Position numbers and translations under genes: made by a program. The notes under the pieces were generated by a model. That model was not told the DNA's origin. It ran no database searches and saw nothing but the letters and a program-made list of their open reading frames with translations. 7,846 nt of DNA. Source: Verrucomicrobiota bacterium. GTDB lineage: Bacteria > Verrucomicrobiota > Verrucomicrobiia > Opitutales > Opitutaceae. The stretch is taken from NCBI GenBank assembly GCA_030916665.1, contig JAUPWC010000654.1, positions 1 through 7,846 on the forward strand. The letters are read 5' to 3'. Positions 1 to 7,846 of the stretch are shown in pieces. The first letter of the stretch is position 1. Each line of letters begins with the position of its first letter.

Positions 1-2592
<2,592 letters not shown>

Positions 2593-2608
2593 GCCCTTCG
2601 CCCTTGTC

Positions 2609-3463
<855 letters not shown>

Positions 3464-3470
3464 GCGTCCG

Positions 3471-3503
3471 CGCCCGGCTCGACGGCCGGGGCGCCGCCTT
3501 TTT
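3471..3503 (+). terminator. Intrinsic terminator after carB-purU
   Basis: CGCCCGGC (3471-3478) pairs with GCCGGGGCG (3485-3493) as an 8-bp stem with one bulged G and a six-base loop. A five-T run at 3499-3503 follows after five bases. The position just after the purU stop fits the end of the carB-purU unit. The offset between stem and T-run makes it weaker than the two other terminators in this window. Confidence 0.6.
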
Positions 3504-3544
3504 CCTTGAGGCACCGGGGGCGGTTTCGCAATGTGCCCGACTCC

Positions 3545-4201
3545 ATGAACATCCCCCCGCCTGCCGGACACCAGACCCCAGACCAAGCCGCCGCCCCGGC
3601 CCAACCCGTCATCGAGGAGGCTCTGCATTCCTTTTGGGAGAAGAACCGACGCCTCATCCTGATCGCCTGCGCTGCGGCCCTGCTCGTGGTGCTCGGGCGC
3701 GAGGGCTGGCACTACATTCAGGCGGAGCGAGAGCAATCCGTGCAGGCGGAGTTCGCCCGCGCCGGCGACAAACCGGAGCAGCTCTCCGCTTTCGCCAAGG
3801 CCAACGAGGGCCACGGACTCGCCGCGATCGCGCTTCTGCGGATTGCCGACCAGCGCTACGCCGCCGGTGATTACCGCCAGGCCCTTGAGAATTACAACAA
3901 AGCCGTCTCCGGTCTCACCAACGCCGCCGTGCTTGGCCGCGCCCGGATAGGTGCGGCGATGAGCCAGCTCAACGCCGGCGAGAAGACCTCCGCCGAGATC
4001 GCCTTTAAGGCGATCAGCGTCGAAGCCGCTCTGCCCAAAGGAATCCGGGCCGAAGCCACCTACCATCTCGCCTCACTCGCCCTCGAAGCGGGCAACGCGA
4101 CCGAAGTCAGCCGCCTGGTGGCCGAAATCGGCAAGATCGATCCCACCGGCATCTGGGCGCAGCGCTCCACGACCCTCCTGGTCGGAAAACCGGCGCTATG
4201 A
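3545..4201 (+). CDS. Single-pass membrane protein with TPR-like repeats (TPR_21/YfgM-like)
   Basis: The 218-residue product starts with a Pro/Ala/Gln-rich cytoplasmic tail (1-25). A short amphipathic stretch (IEEALHSFWEKNRR) follows, then one membrane helix (about 37-52, LILIACAAALLVVL). The rest is an alpha-helical region with TPR-like helix pairs near 91-125 (ALLRIADQRYAAGDYRQALE), 128-160 and 168-200. This layout of short tail, FWEKNRR before one helix, then degenerate TPRs matches the YfgM-like TPR_21 family, whose E. coli member is tied to the Sec translocon and periplasmic chaperones; that role is only analogy here. ATG 3545 is chosen because the homologous region begins well after it. 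In-frame TTG 3506 and GTG 3533 would add a basic tail overlapping or abutting the preceding terminator. No Shine-Dalgarno sequence is seen. Terminators on both sides suggest its own transcription unit. Confidence 0.75.
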   Translation: MNIPPPAGHQTPDQAAAPAQPVIEEALHSFWEKNRRLILIACAAALLVVLGREGWHYIQAEREQSVQAEFARAGDKPEQLSAFAKANEGHGLAAIALLRIADQRYAAGDYRQALENYNKAVSGLTNAAVLGRARIGAAMSQLNAGEKTSAEIAFKAISVEAALPKGIRAEATYHLASLALEAGNATEVSRLVAEIGKIDPTGIWAQRSTTLLVGKPAL

Positions 4202-4229
4202 GCACCAAAACGTCCTGTTTCCACCTCAG

Positions 4230-4256
4230 GCCCGCCCGAACCGGCGGGCTTTTTTT
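4230..4256 (+). terminator. Strong intrinsic terminator after the TPR gene
   Basis: GCCCGCC (4230-4236) and GGCGGGC (4243-4249) form a perfect 7-bp stem with a six-base loop, directly followed by seven Ts (4250-4256). It lies 28 bases after the TPR stop codon. On the opposite strand the hairpin is preceded by A's and not followed by a U-run, so it should work only for plus-strand transcription. Confidence 0.88.
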
Positions 4257-4272
4257 GCGGACGCACCGCTGC

Positions 4273-4349
4273 TGGTCGGGGCGATAGGATTCGAACCTAC
4301 GACCTCCTGGTCCCAAACCAGGCGCTCTACCAGGCTAAGCTACACCCCG
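4273..4349 (-). tRNA. tRNA-Pro (anticodon TGG, reads CCA)
   Basis: The minus strand folds as a 77-base cloverleaf with an encoded 3' CCA (plus 4273-4275). The acceptor stem is CGGGGTG against CGCCCCG, including the C1-G72 pair characteristic of bacterial tRNA-Pro, with discriminator A. The D-arm contains AGCCTGGTAGAGC. The anticodon stem CCTGG/CCAGG encloses loop TTTGGGA, giving anticodon TGG at plus 4313-4315. The T-loop is TTCGAAT. It is transcribed towards the TPR gene and away from the LysM gene, alone, with no other tRNA in the window. Confidence 0.97.
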
Positions 4350-4363
4350 TTGACAGCCTGACG

Positions 4364-4392
4364 ATGGGAGGGACAGCCCGCGCCCCTGTCAA
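4364..4392 (-). promoter_or_regulatory. Candidate sigma70-type promoter for tRNA-Pro
   Basis: Reading the minus strand, a perfect TTGACA -35 box (plus 4392-4387) is followed after 17 bases by TCCCAT (plus 4369-4364). The latter keeps T1, A5 and T6 of the TATAAT consensus. Transcription would begin about seven bases later, giving a leader of roughly eight bases before the mature 5' end at 4349. The -10 box is poor, so this is tentative. Confidence 0.4.
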
Positions 4393-4470
4393 TGGTGGTA
4401 TGTCGGTCGCGCGGTTCGGCTCCGGTTTCTTTGGCCGATTGTGCGCCCGGTCTACCGTGGTGATCGGCGT

Positions 4471-4476
4471 TATAAA
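4471..4476 (+). promoter_or_regulatory. Candidate -10 box (TATAAA) for the LysM gene
   Basis: TATAAA, within GTTATAAAATG, is the only AT-rich -10-like element in a GC-rich gap and lies 58 bases before the LysM ATG. Transcription would start near 4483 and leave a leader of about 52 bases. No good -35 box is seen 16-18 bases upstream, so recognition may involve another sigma factor or an activator. Confidence 0.3.
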
Positions 4477-4534
4477 ATGCTTCTTGCCTCACCTAAAACC
4501 CCAGCCTAAACACGACTCCTCAATCTCTTAAAAA

Positions 4535-5068
4535 ATGGATACTCTTTCCCGTGACAGCAGCAGCTCCAACAGCGTTCTTCCGCTCGTAGGCGTGATCGCC
4601 GGAGCCCTCGGCCTGATCCTCGCGATCGTCGCCCTGGTCAAACTTTCCACCGTCCAAAAGATGGTGACCGCACACGAGGCCGAGATGCCGAAGATCGCGC
4701 GGATCGAAACCATTGAGGGTGATCTGCGCGCCGCCACGGCCAAGACGGAGAACGATCTCCGCGGTCTGCGCGAAGGTGTTCAGAACGCCCTGACCCAGGT
4801 CGGCGAGCAGATGGGCGTCATGCGCGGCCAGATCACCAAGATCGAGGAAGCCCAGAAGGCCCGGTCCGCCGCTCCCGCCGGCAAGGCCGGTGCCGCCCCC
4901 ACCGGCGTGCTGAACGCCGACGGCACCTACACGGTCGGTTCCGGCGACACCTTCGCCAAGATCGCCCGCAAGTTTGCGGTCAAGATGGACGCCATCGAGG
5001 CCGAGAATCCCGGCCTTGATCCGACCAAGCTGCGCGTCGGCCAGAAGATCCGCATTCCGCGTAAGTAA
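4535..5068 (+). CDS. Membrane-anchored LysM-domain protein
   Basis: The 177-residue product has a polar Ser-rich N-terminus (1-13), one membrane helix (about 14-36, LPLVGVIAGALGLILAIVAL) and a charged heptad-like helical stretch likely to form a coiled coil (about 40-110). An Ala/Gly/Pro linker (111-124) leads to one C-terminal LysM domain (131-175), which starts TYTVGSGDTFAKIARKF and ends LRVGQKIRIP. LysM domains bind N-acetylglucosamine-containing glycans such as peptidoglycan. The predicted topology is an inner-membrane anchor with a rod holding the LysM domain against the cell wall. No catalytic domain is visible, so a structural or scaffolding role is likely, but the specific function is unknown. 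The ATG follows an A-rich CTTAAAAA and has no Shine-Dalgarno sequence. A terminator follows 21 bases after the stop, and the upstream neighbour is a divergent tRNA, so the gene is probably monocistronic. Confidence 0.85.
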   Translation: MDTLSRDSSSSNSVLPLVGVIAGALGLILAIVALVKLSTVQKMVTAHEAEMPKIARIETIEGDLRAATAKTENDLRGLREGVQNALTQVGEQMGVMRGQITKIEEAQKARSAAPAGKAGAAPTGVLNADGTYTVGSGDTFAKIARKFAVKMDAIEAENPGLDPTKLRVGQKIRIPRK

Positions 5069-5089
5069 TTTTTAGAAAATCCTTTCCTG

Positions 5090-5126
5090 ATGCCTCCCGG
5101 ACCTCGTGTCTTGGAGGCATTTTTTT
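5090..5126 (+). terminator. Intrinsic terminator after the LysM gene, almost touching the NUDIX start codon
   Basis: ATGCCTCC (5090-5097) pairs perfectly with GGAGGCAT (5113-5120) around a 15-base loop, and seven Ts (5120-5126) end it. It follows the LysM stop by 21 bases. Its last T is four bases before the NUDIX ATG at 5131. The right stem arm contains GGAGG (5113-5117), the strongest Shine-Dalgarno-like core near any start in this window. Confidence 0.8.
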
Positions 5127-5130
5127 CTCC

Positions 5131-5706
5131 ATGCAGAATCCCGGTCCGCCCCAACGCTGGCAGAAGCTCCGTGAGGAACCGCACGCGACGACGCGCATTT
5201 TCGACGTGGTGAAGGCGATCTACCGGCACCCGAAGCGCGCGAAGGAGCAGGATTTCTTCGTGATCAATCCGCCGGACTGGGTGAACGTCATCGCGCTCAC
5301 CCCGGACGGCCAGCTCGTGCTCGTGCGTCAGTTTCGCTACGGCATCAATGATTTCTCGCTCGAGATTCCCGGCGGTGTGATCGATGCCGGCGAAGATCCG
5401 GTCGCGGCCGGGGTGCGCGAACTGCGCGAGGAATCGGGCTTCGTCGGCACGGGCGCGCGGCTGCTCGGCTCGGTGCATCCCAATCCGGCGATGCAGAGCA
5501 ACCGCTGCCATCTCGTGCTCGTGGAGAACGCGCGCCGGGAGGCGGCGCTCGACTGGGACCCCGACGAGGAGTTCGACATCCTCACCAAGCCCGTGGACGA
5601 GGTGTTCGCACTCGCGGCGGCGGGCGGCATCACCCACGCGATGGTGCTGAACGCCCTGCTGCTCTTCCAACCACACTGGCAGGCGCTGCGTCCGCGCGCC
5701 GTTTGA
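5131..5706 (+). CDS. NUDIX hydrolase, ADP-ribose pyrophosphatase-like
   Basis: NUDIX hydrolases cleave nucleoside diphosphates linked to another moiety, using divalent metal ions. The 191-residue product has a perfect NUDIX box at residues 82-104: GVIDAGE, seven residues, then RELREESGF, with metal-binding Glu97, Glu100 and Glu101. Features shared with the ADP-ribose/nucleotide-sugar pyrophosphatase branch are the N-terminal W..L....T.IFDV strand region, VLVRQFRYG (63-71) with SLEIPGG just before the box, HPNPAMQSNR (116-125) after it, and the C-terminal GGITHAMVLNALLLF. The exact substrate cannot be read from the sequence. ATG 5131 is preferred because conserved sequence begins at Trp10, but it sits directly behind a terminator. 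The mRNA may therefore be leaderless, arise by read-through, or start from a promoter inside the LysM gene. The ligase gene begins 34 bases after its stop. Confidence 0.88.
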   Translation: MQNPGPPQRWQKLREEPHATTRIFDVVKAIYRHPKRAKEQDFFVINPPDWVNVIALTPDGQLVLVRQFRYGINDFSLEIPGGVIDAGEDPVAAGVRELREESGFVGTGARLLGSVHPNPAMQSNRCHLVLVENARREAALDWDPDEEFDILTKPVDEVFALAAAGGITHAMVLNALLLFQPHWQALRPRAV

Positions 5707-5740
5707 CTTGCCGCGGCCTCCGGCTTCACTCCCGCAGCTG

Positions 5741-7036
5741 ATGGAAACCGCCTCGCTCGCTCCCGCCTTCGCCAATCTCCGCGCCTCGCTCGGGGAAGCC
5801 GGGGCGGGCCGCGTGCCGGTGGCGCTTGAGCAGGAGGTCCGCGCCATCTACCGGCGCAGCCCGCTTTACCAGCAGCGCTTTCCCCTGCACACCGAGCCGT
5901 TGCACTGGTCGTGCTACCGCGAGATTCCCGTGCTGACGAAGCAGGAGATCGTGCAGCGCGGCCACACGGCCTTTTTCCACGACTACTCCGAGATCGAGCG
6001 CGGCTTCGCGCGGAAGCAGTTTGAATACGAACACACCTCCGGCACGACGAGCGGCCCGATGACCGTGGTCATGGAGGACGGCTGGTGGAACGCGCAGACG
6101 CGCCGCGCCTACCTCGCGCATCCCGTGCTCGCGCGCTACACCGACCGGCCCTACCGCAAGTGCGTCCTCGCGCCGGTCGGCTGCTCAAGCAACCTTTGTC
6201 CCTACGAGGACCATCCGTTTCCGCACCGCTATTTCGACGGCACGGTTTATCTGAACCTCTCCAGCGACCCCTTCGCGTTTCCCGAGGGCGAATGGGACCG
6301 CATCGTTCGTGAACTGCAGGCGGTGAAGCCGCAGGTCATCGAGGGCGAGCCGGTCTATCTCTCGCTGCTTGCACGCGCCCTGGCGCGCCGACAGGTGCAG
6401 GTGCCCAGTGTCGAGACCGTCATCCTCACCTACGGCAAGGCCAGCCGGCAGCACAGCGCCCGCATCGCCGGGGCCTTCCCGGGCGCCGCGCAGGTCGACC
6501 TCTACGGCTCGACCGAGGCCGGTTATCTTTTTGTCGGCGACGCCTTCGCGGACAACCTGCGCGTCGTGGAGGACAACGCATTCATCGAGCTTACGCCCTG
6601 GCGTCCTTCGACAGGCTCAGGGCCGGCAGCCGGCGAGGACGAGGTTTTCCAGATCCAAGTGACAACCCGTGGCCGCGAGGCGATGCCGCTGCTGCGCTAC
6701 CACACCGGCGACATCGTGCGCCGCACGTCGGGCGGCTTCCGCATCCTCGGGCGAGAAAAGGACCTCTTTTTCCGCGGCGACGGCACGGTGGTGTCGGCCC
6801 ATGAGATCGATGCGGTCATGCCGGCCGGTTTTGCCTGCTGGCACTGGAGCCTGGTGCAGGTGTCGGAGCAGCGCTGGGAATTTCAATACGTGGCCGATGG
6901 CATCGCCGACGAGGCGGTGGGAGCCGCGATTGCCGCAGCCTTGGGCGCGGAGGCCCGCGTGGCCCTGTTCCGCCGGAAATTCATCCAGCCGGCGGCGAGC
7001 GGAAAATTCGCGCTGCTCAAGCCGCTGGCGCGCTGA
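5741..7036 (+). CDS. PaaK/CapK-like adenylate-forming ligase (phenylacetate-CoA ligase family)
   Basis: This 431-residue protein belongs to the ANL superfamily, which activates a carboxylate as acyl-AMP and usually transfers it to CoA or another acceptor. Length and motif order match PaaK/CapK-type enzymes: SPLYQQRF and IPVLTKQEI near the N-terminus (40-70), phosphate-binding loop TSGTTSGP (99-106), YGSTEAG (255-261), LLRYHTGD (317-324) with the adenylate-contacting Asp, and hinge region GREKDLFFRGDGTVVSAHEID (337-357, in two parts: GREKD and VSAHEID). The C-terminal PAASGKFALLKPL (417-429) supplies the expected catalytic Lys422. All catalytic motifs are present, so it should be active; the acid substrate is unknown. 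ATG 5741 is chosen over TTG 5708, which lies one base after the NUDIX stop. Residues 288-298 (RPSTGSGPAAG) are encoded by a repeat-like insert. The gene's last 20 bases overlap the convergent PEP-CTERM gene. Confidence 0.85.
   Translation: METASLAPAFANLRASLGEAGAGRVPVALEQEVRAIYRRSPLYQQRFPLHTEPLHWSCYREIPVLTKQEIVQRGHTAFFHDYSEIERGFARKQFEYEHTSGTTSGPMTVVMEDGWWNAQTRRAYLAHPVLARYTDRPYRKCVLAPVGCSSNLCPYEDHPFPHRYFDGTVYLNLSSDPFAFPEGEWDRIVRELQAVKPQVIEGEPVYLSLLARALARRQVQVPSVETVILTYGKASRQHSARIAGAFPGAAQVDLYGSTEAGYLFVGDAFADNLRVVEDNAFIELTPWRPSTGSGPAAGEDEVFQIQVTTRGREAMPLLRYHTGDIVRRTSGGFRILGREKDLFFRGDGTVVSAHEIDAVMPAGFACWHWSLVQVSEQRWEFQYVADGIADEAVGAAIAAALGAEARVALFRRKFIQPAASGKFALLKPLAR
6605..6634 (+). repeat. Dispersed CCTTCGACAGGCTCAGG-type repeat inside the ligase gene
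   Basis: CCTTCGACAGGCTCAGGG (6605-6622) overlaps by one base a small hairpin, GCCGG-CAG-CCGGC (6622-6634). The first part matches a palindromic repeat family of the form CCTTCGACAAGCTCAGG that I recognise as scattered in many environmental bacterial genomes, where it often adds peptides such as PSTGSG or LRQAQG to proteins. Here it is read in frame as PSTGSGPAAG, with LRQAQG in the alternative frame. Only one copy is in the window, so family membership rests on recognition, not on comparison of copies. Confidence 0.6.
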
Positions 7037-7846
7037 CCTTGCGGCGCCGGCGCCAGCCGAGAAAAGCGGCGGTCGCGCTCAGCAGGATCGCTCCATAGGT
7101 CGAGGGCTCGGGCACTTTCCGGTTGAAGAGCACGCCGTTGACGGCCGACAGGTCGATGCCGCCGGCGCCGGTGGAGCCGGAGGTGCCGGTCGAGTAGTAG
7201 GTGGTGTTGGTCCAGTCCACCAGGTTGGCCATGTTGCCGCCGTTGGTGACGTCGGCGGCCATGAGGGAATAGCCGTAAATGGTGGTGCCGGCGACGATGC
7301 CGAGGTCGGCCATGGAAACCGCGACGCCGCCGATGCCCTGGGTGCCGGTCTCTGAGTTGTCGTCCCAGTAGGGGCTGCCGAGATTGTCGCCGCTGTCGTA
7401 GCGGAAGAGGCTGTAGGTGAAGTCCGAAGTCAGGTTGGTCGAGCCGTAGTGAGTGGGCGTCACCTCGAAGAGCGTGCCGCCGTAGGAGCTCGGGCGGTTG
7501 TTGACCGAGTCCCAGCCGGTGATGACGGCGATCTTCACGTTGTCATGTTGGGTGATGCTGCCGCGGTCGAACACGGCGAACGAGGTGGCCGTGGAGGCGG
7601 TGATGCCCGAAGCGCTGAAAAGAAAGTCGAGGCGCTCGATGTTGCCCTCGCTCACGCCGGTGCCGTTGGCAAAGGTGTTGTCCGAGCCGCGGAGGAGGTT
7701 GTTGCCCAGGAGCAGCGAACCGTAGCTGGTGGCATAGGGCGCCTCGAAGTCACTGCTGGTGCCCTGATCATACCACGCCGAGGAATTGTTGGCGTTGCCG
7801 GCGGTCGTGTTGCGGCGCACATAGGCTGATCCGGCCGTGGTGTTGG
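7017..7846 (-). CDS. PEP-CTERM sorting-domain surface/secreted protein, N-terminus beyond the window
   Basis: The frame is open on the minus strand from the window edge to the TGA... stop region at 7019-7017, giving 275 visible residues; the start and signal peptide lie outside. The C-terminus is a classic PEP-CTERM signal: VPEPSTYGAI, a short hydrophobic helix (LLSATAAFLG) and a basic tail (WRRRRK). Such proteins are exported by Sec, then recognised and processed by an exosortase, and are typical of exopolysaccharide-producing Gram-negative bacteria. The body is rich in Gly, Ser, Thr and Asn and low in Lys and Cys. Stretches such as GSLLLGNNLLRGSDN and IERLDFLFSASGI suggest a beta-rich extracellular domain, with a Gly/Ser/Thr-rich linker (STGTSGSTGAGG) before the signal. 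I do not recognise the domain. GTG at 7820 is only an internal Val codon, since homologous-looking coding continues upstream to the edge. No exosortase gene is in the window. Confidence 0.82.
   Translation of the reverse strand, partial: NTTAGSAYVRRNTTAGNANNSSAWYDQGTSSDFEAPYATSYGSLLLGNNLLRGSDNTFANGTGVSEGNIERLDFLFSASGITASTATSFAVFDRGSITQHDNVKIAVITGWDSVNNRPSSYGGTLFEVTPTHYGSTNLTSDFTYSLFRYDSGDNLGSPYWDDNSETGTQGIGGVAVSMADLGIVAGTTIYGYSLMAADVTNGGNMANLVDWTNTTYYSTGTSGSTGAGGIDLSAVNGVLFNRKVPEPSTYGAILLSATAAFLGWRRRRKVSAPAA
7024..7057. other. Hairpin over the convergent gene ends
   Basis: GCTGGCGC (7024-7031) and GCGCCAGC (7050-7057) are a perfect 8-bp inverted repeat with an 18-base loop, which includes most of the 12-bp palindrome GGCGCCGGCGCC (7043-7054). 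It covers the ligase stop and the PEP-CTERM 3' end. Neither strand has a T-run beside it, so it is not a standard intrinsic terminator. It could be a transcript-end stabiliser or simply a result of high GC. Confidence 0.35.

Noticed and set aside
3506..3544. Upstream TTG/GTG starts for the TPR protein
   Set aside because: The added residues (RHRGRFRNVPDS) are not family-like and the TTG lies only two bases after the preceding terminator's T-run.
4230..4256. Terminator for the minus-strand tRNA-Pro
   Set aside because: On the minus strand the hairpin is preceded by A's and followed by CTGAGG, not by a U-run.
5708..5740. TTG start for the ligase, one base after the NUDIX stop
   Set aside because: ATG 5741 still keeps all conserved sequence; the extra residues are Pro-rich and uninformative. 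It cannot be fully excluded.
4927..5847. 306-codon open frame on the minus strand opposite the LysM, NUDIX and ligase genes
   Set aside because: It crosses three gene boundaries and a terminator, shows no motif and has the biased composition of a shadow frame; the opposing NUDIX box is perfect.

Overview
This is a 7.8 kb piece of a GC-rich bacterial chromosome. The most likely source is the phylum Verrucomicrobiota, perhaps an Opitutaceae-like member. That placement is inference from four points: high GC, a PEP-CTERM surface protein with a basic tail, small LysM and TPR envelope proteins, and starts that mostly lack Shine-Dalgarno sequences. No rRNA or marker gene is present to prove it.

Layout. 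Bases 1-2592 hold the 3' five-sixths of carB, the large subunit of carbamoyl-phosphate synthase; about 172 N-terminal residues lie before the window. purU (2609-3463) follows after 16 bases and an intrinsic terminator closes this pair. A single-pass TPR membrane protein (3545-4201) follows with its own strong terminator. A 333-base gap then holds tRNA-Pro(TGG) on the minus strand with a candidate promoter, and the leader of a LysM membrane-anchored protein (4535-5068). A terminator hairpin after the LysM gene ends only four bases before the start of a NUDIX hydrolase (5131-5706). Next is a PaaK/CapK-like adenylate-forming ligase (5741-7036). The right end is a PEP-CTERM protein on the minus strand, truncated by the window edge, whose 3' end overlaps the ligase by 20 bases.

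How the genes work together. carB and purU both serve nucleotide and one-carbon metabolism and look co-transcribed. The TPR and LysM proteins are envelope proteins with separate transcription units. The NUDIX-ligase pair may share a transcript, but nothing shows a shared pathway. The PEP-CTERM protein implies an exosortase elsewhere in the genome.

Most notable observations. (1) carB lacks an in-frame block of 43 codons, equivalent to E. coli CarB residues 224-266, which contains the N-terminal GIHTGDS nucleotide-binding loop. The join is at a possible ATGCGCGAC microhomology, so either the enzyme is crippled or the assembly is wrong here. (2) The ligase gene carries an in-frame copy of a CCTTCGACAGGCTCAGG-type dispersed repeat. 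(3) The terminator upstream of the NUDIX gene holds the only GGAGG near a start codon in the window. I found no CRISPR array, transposase, integrase, phage gene or recognisable new multi-gene system.
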